A stretch of DNA of 64,000 nt, taken from Paenisporosarcina sp. OV554 (GTDB lineage Bacteria > Bacillota > Bacilli > Bacillales_A > Planococcaceae). The first letter of the stretch is position 1. Every line of letters begins with the position of its first letter. Positions 1-8,336 of this stretch are shown piece after piece. Under the pieces are notes generated by a model. It searched no databases. It worked only from the letters and a program-made list of their open reading frames with translations, and had not been told where the DNA came from. Both the position numbers and the translations under genes were made by a program. Where the stretch lies: NCBI RefSeq assembly GCF_003058165.1, contig NZ_QBUC01000006.1, positions 124,001-188,000 on the forward strand, in the 5' to 3' direction.

Positions 1-807
1 TTCCATAAAAGGAATTACACTTTCATCATTAATCATCCCCAGGTAAACAGTTGCTAGACGACGAATGGACATTTGTTCATCTGACAAAGCTTGATCAAGT
101 AAAGGATAGTCGTCTACAGACGGATCTGCCAGTTGATCAAGTAATTGGAATCGTTCTTGCCATTGATCTAACTGGAAATCTTCTAAGGATACTTGACGAC
201 CTCGAGCAATGCTTTCATTTTTAGGACTTTTCGCTTCTTCAATTAATTGTTGTAATCGTGAATCTGGGTAGGTTGCTTCAATTTCTTCTCTGATTTGTTC
301 AGCTATGTCTTTTTTCTCACCGTAACGCACACCAAAATCTGCCCATTTGCGCTGCAAGATGTAGTTTTCGTCTTGTTCTTTCATACTTGTATTCATCGCT
401 TCAACAAAGCGAGGAGAAAGGGCAATACGTTCTTCAGAAGTTTGGTCGAATACTTTGACTTGAAGTGGAATACCTTTTATTTGTTGGACATGAACATTAA
501 CTTCACCGAAATGTTCATTAAATTGATTTTCACCGTCAACTGTCACAAGATTCTCGCCTAAGACATTACGTACTTCAGATAAGATTTGTTCCCAGTCATT
601 TTTAGCAAGACGTTCAATCGCTAAAAAGTCTGCAACATGGTAAATTCCTTTGACACCTTGAATATTTAATATGGAAAGAATCTCTTTGGGAGCCTCTAAA
701 TTATCTTCTTTTTTATAATTAAAACTTTTCCCAAAAGGAAGTTCATGATCCACAATAACTTTCATTGTATTTGGACTTGGTGTTGGTTCAATTGTAAGTA
801 TTTTCAC
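1..807 (-). CDS. ypgR: Conserved virulence factor C-like scaffold/HEAT protein (YpgR), 3' end outside window
   Basis: Open from a GTG at 805-807 to the window edge, about 269 codons, so the C-terminus is missing. A GGGAGGA-type ribosome binding site lies 7 bases upstream. The first ~90 residues (KILTIEPTPSPNTMKV...) look like the Nfu/NifU N-terminal domain, and the following part fits the HEAT-like repeats of the CvfC/YpgR family. The family was named for a virulence phenotype in Staphylococcus aureus; its biochemical role is not known to me. Neighbouring ypgQ-like and csp genes match the B. subtilis ypgR-ypgQ neighbourhood. The GTG start and the truncation are why a simple ATG search misses it. 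Confidence 0.8.
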   Translation of the reverse strand, partial: MKILTIEPTPSPNTMKVIVDHELPFGKSFNYKKEDNLEAPKEILSILNIQGVKGIYHVADFLAIERLAKNDWEQILSEVRNVLGENLVTVDGENQFNEHFGEVNVHVQQIKGIPLQVKVFDQTSEERIALSPRFVEAMNTSMKEQDENYILQRKWADFGVRYGEKKDIAEQIREEIEATYPDSRLQQLIEEAKSPKNESIARGRQVSLEDFQLDQWQERFQLLDQLADPSVDDYPLLDQALSDEQMSIRRLATVYLGMINDESVIPFME

Positions 808-836
808 GCAATATCCCTCCTACTCATATTGTACCA

Positions 837-2714
837 TTAGCCAATAATTTCTTGTAGATATGTCCAGCGCTCAATTAATTGATTATATTGTTCGTTTAAA
901 GATTCTAAGTGACTTGTAGCTTTTTGAAGTTTTTCAAAATCTGCACCGGCAGATTCGACATCTTTTTCAGCGACGATAATGGCACCTTCTACTTTTTCGA
1001 TGTCCGCTTCAATCGATTCCCATTCTTTTTGTTCTTTAAAAGATAATTTTTTCTTCGATTCTTTCGTTTTAACTGGTTCTGGTTGTTCTACTATGACTAC
1101 TGGTTCAACTAGAATTTCTGGTGCTTGTTCAAGGAAGTCAGAATAAATCTCTTGTACTTCTCGTGTATTTCCTTTTCCATCAAGTACCCATAATTTTTTC
1201 GCAATACGATCTAGGAAAAAGCGATCATGAGAAATCGTAATTACAACCCCCGGGAATTGTTCAATGAAATCTTCTAGAACTGATAATGTTTGAATGTCTA
1301 AATCATTTGTTGGCTCATCTAATAATAAAACGTTTGGTGATTCCATCAATAATTTCAATAAATGAAGTCTCTTACGTTCCCCACCCGATAATTTACCGAT
1401 TGGAGTACCATGACCATTAAGTGGGAATAAAAATCTCTCAAGCATTTGTGCAGCTGATTGTCTTATACCGTCAGCTCCTTCAATATCATTTGAAGACTCT
1501 CTGACATATTCAATCATGCGTGTATTTGGATTCATTGGAGGTATGGTTTGCTCAAAATGAGCAATTTTAACGGTTTGACCAACACTCAATTCACCACTAT
1601 CAGGCATGATTTTCTCAGCTAGCATATTAATAAGAGTACTTTTACCAGCACCATTCGGTCCAACAATACCGATACGATCACCTGGTTGTAGTAGGAAAGA
1701 GAAATCTTTAATGATTTGTTTGTTTTCATATGCTTTTGATAAATCAATTCCTTCAAGCACTTTTTTCCCTAGACGAGTTGTAGCTAGTTTCATGTCTAGA
1801 GATGTATTGTCATTGTTGCGTTCCATTTGTTCATCCAATTTATCAAAACGTTGGATACGAGCTTTTTGTTTAGTTGTTCTTGCCTTGGCACCACGACGAA
1901 TCCATTTTAACTCTGAACGGAAACGGTTTTGTAGTTTTAACTGAGAAGAAGCAGCCATATCTTCACGGATTGCTCTTGCTTCTAAATAATCTCCATAATT
2001 TCCACGATGTGTGTACATGGTTTGGTCAGCAATTTCATAGATATGTGTAGATACGCCATCTAAAAAGTAGCGATCATGGGTTACGAAAATAATTGCACTC
2101 GATAGACGCGCTAAACTTTCTTGTAACCATTTTGATGATTGAACATCTAGATGGTTAGTAGGCTCATCCAGTAATATTAAATCTGCTGGTTCCACTAACA
2201 CTTTTGCTAATGCAACACGTTTAAGTTGTCCGCCAGAAAGTTCGTTCACTTTGCGGTCGAACATATCTATTCCAAGGTTTTGTAAGGCAGTCTTAGCCAT
2301 CGCATTAATATCCCAAGCATTATTTAGATCCATTTGAGATTGGATTTCCATATACGCATCTTGATATTCAACAGAAGAGGAATCTTCATTTAATTTATCT
2401 AAAGCATCTTCATACTTTCGATTAGTTACTAAGGCGGGCGAGTCTCCACTAAATACAGCTTGAAGTACGGTTAAATCGTCATCAAACTGAGGATCTTGCT
2501 CTAAAAATGCAATTCGGTATTGATTTGGATGGTCCATTGATAAACTGTCTGCTTCAATTTGTTTCGAAATGATTGATAGGAATGTCGATTTTCCTGTTCC
2601 ATTGACTCCAATTAAGCCTGCTCGTTCACCAGCATAAATTGTAAAATCGATGTTTTCAAATAATGTCTTTTCTCCTACAGTCTTTGTTAAATTTGAAACT
2701 ATTAAATGGCTCAT
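837..2714 (-). CDS. yfmR: ABC-F family ATPase (Uup/YfmR-like)
   Basis: 625 residues with two ABC cassettes and no membrane domain. The first Walker A (GVNGTGKST) is at residues 36-44, followed by LSGGQ and a Walker B ending LLDEPTNHLD. A second GPNGAGKST near residue 350 has its own LSGGERKR and LLLDEPTNDLD. Residues ~545-625 form a charged C-terminal coiled coil, as in Uup/YfmR rather than in the antibiotic-resistance ABC-F proteins. Such proteins act on the ribosome E-site; YfmR has been linked to relief of stalling. The start codon overlaps the stop of the upstream HD-domain gene as ATGA, which suggests translational coupling. Assignment to YfmR over other ABC-F paralogues rests on recall of the family. 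Confidence 0.85.
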   Translation of the reverse strand: MSHLIVSNLTKTVGEKTLFENIDFTIYAGERAGLIGVNGTGKSTFLSIISKQIEADSLSMDHPNQYRIAFLEQDPQFDDDLTVLQAVFSGDSPALVTNRKYEDALDKLNEDSSSVEYQDAYMEIQSQMDLNNAWDINAMAKTALQNLGIDMFDRKVNELSGGQLKRVALAKVLVEPADLILLDEPTNHLDVQSSKWLQESLARLSSAIIFVTHDRYFLDGVSTHIYEIADQTMYTHRGNYGDYLEARAIREDMAASSQLKLQNRFRSELKWIRRGAKARTTKQKARIQRFDKLDEQMERNNDNTSLDMKLATTRLGKKVLEGIDLSKAYENKQIIKDFSFLLQPGDRIGIVGPNGAGKSTLINMLAEKIMPDSGELSVGQTVKIAHFEQTIPPMNPNTRMIEYVRESSNDIEGADGIRQSAAQMLERFLFPLNGHGTPIGKLSGGERKRLHLLKLLMESPNVLLLDEPTNDLDIQTLSVLEDFIEQFPGVVITISHDRFFLDRIAKKLWVLDGKGNTREVQEIYSDFLEQAPEILVEPVVIVEQPEPVKTKESKKKLSFKEQKEWESIEADIEKVEGAIIVAEKDVESAGADFEKLQKATSHLESLNEQYNQLIERWTYLQEIIG

Positions 2715-3346
2715 AATTTTTCACTCGTTTCTATTTTCAGTTGGTCAATAAATGCCAACATAAATTCATGTCTTTGTAGTGCTAATTTTTTTCCTGTCTC
2801 GGTCATCATTAAATCTTTTAACAGTAATAATTTTTCGTAAAAATGTGTCACGGATGAAGTTTCTTTTGTACGGTATTCTTGTTCAGACATGTTTACTCTT
2901 GCCGATTCCGACCAATCATATAGTTTTCGTCCCTTTGCACCGCCAAAGGCAAATGTACGAGCGATTCCGACTGCACCAATTGCATCCAATCTATCTGCAT
3001 CTCGAACAATTTTTGCTTCGATAGTCTGTGCTTCTTTTTCATGTCCACCACTAAAAGATACTGATTCAATAATGTCGACAATCCATTGTCTATCAGTTGG
3101 AGTTAACTGCAGTTGATCTAATATAGCTGTCTCTTTTGCTTTACCTTCATTGCCACTATATTTCACATCACTGACATCATGCAGTAATACGGCGAGTTCA
3201 ATAATATCATGACGGACTAATCCTTCTTCTTTACTAATCACTAATGAATTATGTCTGACACGTTCTATATGCTGAAAGTCATGACTAGCATCAAATTGAC
3301 TATAAATGTCTTTTACTAAGCGTTCACATTTTTCAATAGCATTCAA
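2711..3346 (-). CDS. ypgQ: HD-domain phosphohydrolase (YpgQ-like)
   Basis: HD-fold metal-dependent hydrolase; B. subtilis YpgQ has been reported as a nucleotide pyrophosphohydrolase. The motifs are visible: SHDFQH, LLHDVSD with the central HD, and RDADRLDAIGAVG with the last metal-binding Asp. I chose the TTG at 3344-3346 because AGGAAGTG lies 8 bases upstream. The more upstream ATG at 3392-3394 has no recognisable ribosome binding site. The 3' end overlaps the ABC-F start by ATGA, so the two genes are probably one transcript. The divergent csp promoter lies about 100 bases upstream. Confidence 0.82.
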   Translation of the reverse strand: MNAIEKCERLVKDIYSQFDASHDFQHIERVRHNSLVISKEEGLVRHDIIELAVLLHDVSDVKYSGNEGKAKETAILDQLQLTPTDRQWIVDIIESVSFSGGHEKEAQTIEAKIVRDADRLDAIGAVGIARTFAFGGAKGRKLYDWSESARVNMSEQEYRTKETSSVTHFYEKLLLLKDLMMTETGKKLALQRHEFMLAFIDQLKIETSEKL

Positions 3347-3439
3347 AACAATTTCACTTCCTAACCGAGCGACTAAATTCACTAATTGTATCATTGCATA
3401 GATTACGCTCTATTCGCAATAGAACGATTCGACATATCG

Positions 3440-3468
3440 TTGACTATGTTCGACAATTCATGTATAGT
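3440..3468 (+). promoter_or_regulatory. Sigma-A type promoter of the first cold-shock gene
   Basis: TTGACT at 3440-3445, a 17-base spacer and TATAGT at 3463-3468. Transcription would start near 3475 and leave a leader of about 75 bases before the cold-shock ATG, which suits mRNA-level cold regulation. This is read by eye from the consensus. Confidence 0.6.
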
Positions 3469-3551
3469 ATTGTCATCCATTCGCAGAATATTTTGTGTGT
3501 TACGGATCAAAAAACTGACATTTCACTCTACCCCTATGAGGAGGAACGTTC

Positions 3552-3758
3552 ATGCATCATGGCAAAGTAAAATGGTTTAACACCGAAAAAGGATATGGAT
3601 TTATCGATTATAATGATGGTGACGATGTGTTCGTCCATTTTACTGGAATCCAAGCTGAAGGGTTCAGAACGTTAGAGGAAGGTCAAGACGTGTCCTTTGA
3701 AATCATCGAAGGAACCCGTGGTCCACAAGCTGCAAATGTATTAATAATTAAATCATAA
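3552..3758 (+). CDS. Cold-shock protein (CspD/CspB family)
   Basis: 68-residue OB-fold RNA/ssDNA chaperone. RNP1 (KGYGFIDY) and RNP2 (DVFVHFTGI) are both present, as is the usual KVKWFN start of the fold. The N-terminus begins [10 protein letters not shown] rather than the more common MQNGKVKWFN. A GAGGAGGAAC ribosome binding site precedes the ATG and a strong terminator follows. The second cold-shock gene at 5.6 kb shares the fold but differs at the C-terminus, so they are paralogues rather than a recent duplicate. Confidence 0.92.
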   Translation: MHHGKVKWFNTEKGYGFIDYNDGDDVFVHFTGIQAEGFRTLEEGQDVSFEIIEGTRGPQAANVLIIKS

Positions 3759-3762
3759 GATG

Positions 3763-3793
3763 ACCCACCGATCTTTCGATTGGTGGGTTTTTA
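3763..3793 (+). terminator. Rho-independent terminator of the cold-shock gene
   Basis: An 11-bp stem (3763-3773 with 3778-3788, one G-T pair), TTTC loop and a run of T's, just after the cold-shock stop. Confidence 0.85.
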
Positions 3794-3803
3794 TATGTTT
3801 TTG

Positions 3804-4004
3804 TTATTTTGTTTTTACTTTATTCAGCTCTTGACCTAAAAATTGCAACTGATCCCCTACGGTACAACTATTAATACAAAAGCGATGTGCCATTGTTTTG
3901 CCAGCGTTTATTTTTAGTTCTCTTTTAATGAAGCAACCATCGCAATAAGCCTCAAGCAAATCATCGATTTCACTGATAACTGTAAGTTTATTCAATTGCT
4001 TCAT
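3804..4004 (-). CDS. ypeQ: Small zinc-finger protein (YpeQ-like, DUF2602)
   Basis: 66 residues. A CDGC pair at residues 21-24 and a second pair in HRFCINSC (residues 43-47) could bind one zinc. The C-terminal TVGDQLQFLGQEL matches the short zinc-finger proteins next to cspD in Bacillus. Function is unknown. It is monocistronic and convergent with the cold-shock gene, with the csp terminator between them. The ATG is preceded by AAAGGATGAAG. Confidence 0.78.
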   Translation of the reverse strand: MKQLNKLTVISEIDDLLEAYCDGCFIKRELKINAGKTMAHRFCINSCTVGDQLQFLGQELNKVKTK

Positions 4005-4191
4005 CCTTTCATTATAGACTTACTAGCCTATTTTGGTATGTTTTATCTTGAAAACCTCTTAAAAACATAGGTTTATCTTACACCCACGTTGCTTTTACTT
4101 GCAACTGCCATTATAATTGTCGAGTTGGAAATAAACAGATTTTTTTCGCGGTTATAGCTCCCAGGTTATCAAAAACTACAGGAGGATTTAT
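4005..4191 (+). other. Leader of the queuosine-precursor transporter; weak preQ1-I-like segment at about 4148-4186
   Basis: The 187 bases before the transporter contain GGTTATAGCTCCC followed by ATCAAAAACTACAGGAGG. This resembles the preQ1-I aptamer core (GGUUCUAGC...CCC...AAAAAACUAAGG) and runs into the ribosome binding site, as a translational switch would. TAG in the first element can pair with CTA in the A-rich tail to give the pseudoknot. However, I cannot form the conserved P1 stem: only two G-C pairs close it. A separate GTTGC/GCAAC hairpin lies near 4088-4106. Treat this as a candidate only. Confidence 0.25.
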
Positions 4192-4875
4192 ATGTTTAAT
4201 GAAGTGCTTGGAATAGGATTTGCAATTTTGAACATGATATTCGTATTAATCATGTACAAATTTTTTGGAAGAACAGGATTGTTTGTGTGGGTTGGATTCG
4301 CAACAGTATTAGCAAACATTCAAGTAGTCAAACTCATCGAGATTTTCGGATTGACCGCTACACTTGGTAATGCTGTATACGGAAGTATATTCTTGGTTAC
4401 CGATATTTTAAATGAGAAATACGGACAAAAAGAAGCGAAAAAAGCGGTATGGTTAGGATTCGCTTCTTTAATAATGATGATGGTGATTATGCAAGTTGTT
4501 CTGCTGTTTGAACCAGCCCCCGATGATTTTGCTCAACAATCATTAGGGACGATTTTCGGATTGATACCTCGAATCGCACTTGGTAGTATGATTGCATATA
4601 TCATAAGTCAATATACGGATGTAATTATATTTAGTTTCCTACGAAAATTATTCCCTTCAGACGCTGCGTTTTGGATTCGGAATAATGGTTCAACCATGCT
4701 AAGTCAGTTATTGGATACGCTCATATTTACATCCATTGCATTTATTGGTGTATATCCTACAGATGTTTGGATTAGTATATTTATTTCGACTTATGTATTG
4801 AAATTCCTTGTGTCAATTGTTGGTACTCCATTTGGATATATGGCAAAACGTATTACACCAGTGGATGAAAAATAA
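4192..4875 (+). CDS. Queuosine precursor transporter (YhhQ/DUF165 family, YpdP-like)
   Basis: 227 residues, almost entirely hydrophobic, with about six or seven membrane segments. The VTDILNEKYGQKEAKKAVWLG stretch near residues 65-85 is typical of the YhhQ/DUF165 queuosine-precursor (preQ0/preQ1) permeases, and TMLSQLLDTLIF is a second conserved element. AGGAGG lies 7 bases before the ATG. It is followed 12 bases later by the RNase HI-like gene, matching the ypdP-ypdQ pairing. The short leader may contain a preQ1-type element (separate entry). Confidence 0.87.
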   Translation: MFNEVLGIGFAILNMIFVLIMYKFFGRTGLFVWVGFATVLANIQVVKLIEIFGLTATLGNAVYGSIFLVTDILNEKYGQKEAKKAVWLGFASLIMMMVIMQVVLLFEPAPDDFAQQSLGTIFGLIPRIALGSMIAYIISQYTDVIIFSFLRKLFPSDAAFWIRNNGSTMLSQLLDTLIFTSIAFIGVYPTDVWISIFISTYVLKFLVSIVGTPFGYMAKRITPVDEK

Positions 4876-4887
4876 GGAGTTGAATGT

Positions 4888-5283
4888 ATGCTTGAAGTGT
4901 ATATTGATGGAGCGAGCGCTGGAAATCCAGGACCAAGTGGTGTGGGTATTTTCATCAAAGGCGAAGGTCATCAGCTAAGGTTTTCAAAGTATGTTGGTAT
5001 TTATGATAATCATACGACTGAATTTATTGCTTTATTACGAGGCCTTGAAGAAGCACAAAAACTTTCCAAAGAGTTTATATCTCTGAGGTCAGATTCACAA
5101 GTTGTGGTTACTGCCGTAGAAAAACGTTTCGTTAAAAGCCCAGTATATAAAGAATGGCTAGATCAAGCATTAGAGATTGCTGATACATTTGATTTTTTCT
5201 TTATTAAATGGATACCTTCTAAAACTAATCTGACTGCTGATCAATTAGCACGACAAGCCATACTTAGAGAAAAAAACTCATGA
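4888..5283 (+). CDS. RNase HI-like protein (YpdQ/YpeP type)
   Basis: 131 residues of RNase H fold. The acidic active-site residues can be placed at D7 (YIDGASAGNPGP), E45 (HTTEFIALLRGL), D69 (LRSDSQVV) and D118 (TNLTADQLA). The usual His of the H-x-x-N loop is absent: PSKTN is found where HVKGH-like sequences occur. The true catalytic status is therefore uncertain, as for other Bacillus YpdQ-type proteins. It is co-transcribed with the upstream transporter. Its stop codon sits inside the terminator stem. Confidence 0.85.
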   Translation: MLEVYIDGASAGNPGPSGVGIFIKGEGHQLRFSKYVGIYDNHTTEFIALLRGLEEAQKLSKEFISLRSDSQVVVTAVEKRFVKSPVYKEWLDQALEIADTFDFFFIKWIPSKTNLTADQLARQAILREKNS

Positions 5284-5307
5284 GCAATGCTCATGAGTTC
5301 TTTTTTT
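5275..5307 (+). terminator. Terminator overlapping the RNase HI-like stop codon
   Basis: Perfect 11-bp stem AACTCATGAGC / GCTCATGAGTT (5275-5285, 5289-5299) with AAT loop and T-run. The TGA stop at 5281-5283 lies within the left arm. Confidence 0.88.
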
Positions 5308-5487
5308 ATTAAGAAAAACGAAAAGCCCATTCTAGCTCAACTTTTGCCATAGGAACTGTTGTCCGACTCCATGAGAATGGTTGAAAACGTTACTTAATTT
5401 GTCGGAAACACAATTTGAATGGTCGAAAAGTAATCTCCAAGTTTGAGGGTGTAGCTTTAATAAACTTATACTTTCTTTCTTATGCAC

Positions 5488-5519
5488 AAAAAGACAGACT
5501 CTCAAAAGAGAGTCTGTCT
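5488..5519 (-). terminator. Terminator of the second cold-shock gene
   Basis: Perfect 12-bp stem AGACAGACTCTC / GAGAGTCTGTCT with AAAA loop (5492-5519). A five-base A-run on the plus strand at 5488-5492 becomes the T-run on the minus strand. Confidence 0.88.
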
Positions 5520-5537
5520 ATAGGTTAATTTTTAAAA

Positions 5538-5738
5538 TTAAGCTTTGTTTACGTTAGTAGCTTGAAGACCGCGTTGACCTTGCTCAATTTCAAAAGTAAC
5601 TTCTTGACCTTCGTCAAGAGATTTGAAACCTTCGCTTTGAATAGCGCTGAAATGTACGAATACATCGTCTCCGCCGTCACGTTCGATAAATCCAAAACCT
5701 TTTTCTGAGTTAAACCATTTCACTTTACCTTGTTCCAT
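5538..5738 (-). CDS. cspD: Cold-shock protein (CspB/CspD family)
   Basis: 66 residues, [10 protein letters not shown] start, RNP1 (KGFGFIER) and RNP2 (DVFVHFSAI), ending ATNVNKA. This is close to the classic Bacillus CspB/CspD. The start is the ATG at 5736-5738, preceded by CGAGGAGGATA. An in-frame extension upstream has no second ribosome binding site and is not part of the fold. A long leader of about 110 bases to the proposed promoter is characteristic of csp mRNAs. Confidence 0.93.
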   Translation of the reverse strand: MEQGKVKWFNSEKGFGFIERDGGDDVFVHFSAIQSEGFKSLDEGQEVTFEIEQGQRGLQATNVNKA

Positions 5739-5855
5739 ATGTGTATATCCTCCTCGTGTACAATTGTACACATTGTGTTACTATCCTTGCTCAAATCGTG
5801 GAGATAAAATCTCTTACAAGTCTTTCTCTTATCCGAACAAAAATAATCCTCTATT

Positions 5856-5884
5856 AATGTAACATGAATCCCAATTAAATGCAA
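5856..5884 (-). promoter_or_regulatory. Probable promoter of the second cold-shock gene
   Basis: On the minus strand: TTGCAT (5884-5879), a 17-base spacer, and TACATT (5861-5856). It would give a leader of roughly 110 bases. The elements are weak but correctly spaced. Confidence 0.4.
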
Positions 5885-5930
5885 ATGAAAAGTTGGTGAA
5901 TTTTTAGAAAAAACGGAATAATATTAAGAA

Positions 5931-6761
5931 TTATTTTCCATCAATTTTGCTTAAAAGAGCGCCGATTGCACCACTGTACCCATTATCCCTGAGAAATATT
6001 GGGGTTCGATTTTTTCGCTTCGTGTAATCCCCAATAATCTTTTGAAGCGGTTCGTTCTGAGCTAAAGTGGATCCAATATAAACAATATGCTCGACGTCTT
6101 CAGTAAAAGCACATTGAATACTTAATGTCGAAATGACTTCTCCGACCATTCCTTGAACGGTTGCTAACACATCTTCTTTCGAACGTTCAATCAAGGGTCT
6201 CAGTCCTGCATCACCAAAATTACTCGCAGTTAATCCTCCATCAATAGGTGTTTTATTGCCAAAATAAATATCACTTACCAACATATCCACTTCTGATCGA
6301 CTTCCTAAAGCAGAAAGTTCGACGATTCTATCGAATTGATGAATTCCAGTCATGAGTGCGGACATCCCGAGTAACGTGCCTCCACCAATACCGGTCCCAG
6401 CAATTCGTTCGTGTTCTGCCCCTTTTAGCGAATGAATGGATGTACCTGTTCCAATATTCGTAATGACTGCATCTGTAAATTGATGGTTATCTTTTTTTAA
6501 TTGATAATTCACACCTGCAATTGTTGCATCGAATTCAACTAAATAATGAAGATTATCATGAGAACGCAAAAATGTTTTTAACTGCTCTGCACGACCACCT
6601 GTTAAGCCGATTTGAATATCTTCTTTATATGAAGTAATCCAATCACTCACAATATGAAGATCCGCTGATGGAAAATGCAATAATTTTAATTGATGATCTT
6701 TCTCAAAGAAAGCAACTTTGGTTAAAGTGCCACCTACATCTATACCTATAGCTTGTACCAT
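5931..6761 (-). CDS. coaW: Type II pantothenate kinase
   Basis: 276 residues of the actin-like kinase fold; phosphorylates pantothenate in the first step of CoA synthesis. The N-terminal IGIDVGGTLTKVAFF phosphate loop, the TNIGTGTS segment and the GTGIGGGTLLG segment match the staphylococcal/bacillary CoaW class, which is not feedback-inhibited by CoA as CoaA is. GGAG precedes the ATG. The gene has a flanking hairpin upstream (6785-6809) that ends the preceding minus-strand gene. Confidence 0.9.
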   Translation of the reverse strand: MVQAIGIDVGGTLTKVAFFEKDHQLKLLHFPSADLHIVSDWITSYKEDIQIGLTGGRAEQLKTFLRSHDNLHYLVEFDATIAGVNYQLKKDNHQFTDAVITNIGTGTSIHSLKGAEHERIAGTGIGGGTLLGMSALMTGIHQFDRIVELSALGSRSEVDMLVSDIYFGNKTPIDGGLTASNFGDAGLRPLIERSKEDVLATVQGMVGEVISTLSIQCAFTEDVEHIVYIGSTLAQNEPLQKIIGDYTKRKNRTPIFLRDNGYSGAIGALLSKIDGK

Positions 6762-6784
6762 GTTTATTCTCCTTTAAACACATG

Positions 6785-6809
6785 AAAAAGCGCCGCTTAA
6801 GGCGACGCT
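6785..6809 (-). terminator. Terminator after the SRPBCC gene
   Basis: Eight-base arms AGCGTCGC / GCGGCGCT (one mismatch) around a TTAA-containing loop, followed on the minus strand by TTTTT. Confidence 0.75.
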
Positions 6810-6815
6810 CAAAGT

Positions 6816-7277
6816 TTATGCGCGATTACTTTCAGCAACTTTTTTAACGTTTGCTACAAATTTGACAACCGTTTTTTCATTAGCAAATAACAAGAACAGA
6901 TGAACGAACCATTTTAAAGCTTTGTTGGTCGCCGTGTAAGTTAATCGTGTTTTAGACGGCGAAATAGACTCCAATTCATATTTCGCTGTTATTTCAAAAC
7001 AATTAGCCAAAACAAACTCTACTTTCATTTTTTTATGAGTAGGCGTATTTTCATATTCGGTTACATGCACATCATAAGCCTCAACACGTTTACCTTCACG
7101 ATATTCTTGACGGTGAATACTCCCTACTACGTCTTCTGTTACAGTTATTGGAGTATTACTTACTACATTCGGCATAATTTGTTGCATCTTTTCTAAATCG
7201 CCATCCACGTACTGCCATACTTCTTCAATAGGTACATCAATTTCAATTGATTTTGTCCATTGTTTCAAGTGCGGCAC
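6816..7277 (-). CDS. SRPBCC (START-like) family protein
   Basis: 153 residues. The opening strand SIEIDVPIEEVWQYVDG followed by alternating strands, and the C-terminal helix (~125-150) with KTVVKFVANVKKVAES, fit the polyketide-cyclase/START-like ligand-binding fold. The ligand is unknown and no catalytic residues can be named. It is upstream of coaW but separated from it by a terminator-like hairpin. Confidence 0.7.
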   Translation of the reverse strand: MPHLKQWTKSIEIDVPIEEVWQYVDGDLEKMQQIMPNVVSNTPITVTEDVVGSIHRQEYREGKRVEAYDVHVTEYENTPTHKKMKVEFVLANCFEITAKYELESISPSKTRLTYTATNKALKWFVHLFLLFANEKTVVKFVANVKKVAESNRA

Positions 7278-7347
7278 TTCCTCTCAAACTTCATATATTC
7301 AGTTTAGAGAAAACAATCAGTTTTAACAACAATTTATTTTGATTCTG

Positions 7348-8271
7348 CTATTTTCGATACACTTTTACAGTGTGCATACCCCATTGTTCTTCAAGCTCTC
7401 TCATATGAACTGTTTTCCATGGATTGAAGAAAGTTTGTCCATTTTTATTGAAGAAATAATGTTGATCGATATGAAAACTAGCATGTACAATTCTTTCTTG
7501 GTTGTCTCTCCAAACTAAAATATCATGCGGAAACATGGCGTCTTTCGAAAGTGGAGCTTCTTTATAACCTAGTTGCTTGAGCCCATTCATAAACGTCGTT
7601 GGATGAACCCATTCTTTAATAATCCAATCCAGTAACGTACCTGAAGAAATTGAAGCTGCAACGAATAAGGTTGAAGATAAGCAATTGGGACCGTGTTCAT
7701 TTGGATACGCATTAACATATGTACTTGTCATACTTTCCGTAGGAACATAAGGATCAAATATTCCAGGCGTATCATAATCATAAGCAATTCGATTTAATAA
7801 ATCTGATTTTAACGATTTTGGGAGTTGATTCCAAACCTCTTTTTGAATACCAATATATTGTCTATTATTTGAGACAAATTCATAAGGTAAAAGTAACGAT
7901 TTTGCTGGTTCTCTTAAAATACCATCGAAATAGCGGCTTTCAAAAATTAGCCCTCTCCCTATTTCGTGTTGAATTGTTAAAATCGCTGTTTTTACTGAGT
8001 CTTTCAAGGAAGGAAATACCCGATGCGGTAATACCACAACCGTTGTGATATCCTCTGCTAACGTCCAATATGTATAGCTACTTGCATATGAAATAGCCGC
8101 ATACGTAGGATGATTCGAAAATTCTTCCTTAGAGAATAATAAACAATTGTGTCCAAATTCTTTGAGTAAGTGATGATCTTGTTCACGCAGAAAAAATATA
8201 TCTTTTTCAGGAACAAATGATTCTTCCCATTTTTCGAGTTTACCTTGACTTAAGTTAATTCTTTTACTCAA
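7348..8271 (-). CDS. Uncharacterised 307-residue protein with a possible Cys-His peptidase-like core
   Basis: Start is the TTG at 8269-8271 behind AGGTTGGTGG. I do not recognise a named family with confidence. The C-terminal half contains GPNCLSSTLFVAAS (Cys near residue 198) and, after DILVWRDNQER, the segment IVHASFHIDQHYFFNKNG with His near 264-268. Next comes FFNPWKTV. A Cys at a helix start, then a His at the head of a strand, is the order seen in NlpC/P60 and papain-like folds, so an enzyme or degenerate enzyme of that type is possible. There is no signal peptide or membrane segment. Function not assigned. Confidence 0.6.
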   Translation of the reverse strand: MSKRINLSQGKLEKWEESFVPEKDIFFLREQDHHLLKEFGHNCLLFSKEEFSNHPTYAAISYASSYTYWTLAEDITTVVVLPHRVFPSLKDSVKTAILTIQHEIGRGLIFESRYFDGILREPAKSLLLPYEFVSNNRQYIGIQKEVWNQLPKSLKSDLLNRIAYDYDTPGIFDPYVPTESMTSTYVNAYPNEHGPNCLSSTLFVAASISSGTLLDWIIKEWVHPTTFMNGLKQLGYKEAPLSKDAMFPHDILVWRDNQERIVHASFHIDQHYFFNKNGQTFFNPWKTVHMRELEEQWGMHTVKVYRK

Positions 8272-8336
8272 TTAAACCACCAACCTCTATAGATTCCTTC
8301 CTATACTAACAATAGTTCATGACGTTCATGTAACAA

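Noticed and set aside
295-561. 88-codon plus-strand ORF in the first kilobase
   Set aside because: It is antisense to the ypgR-like gene, which has a GTG start, good ribosome binding site and family resemblance.
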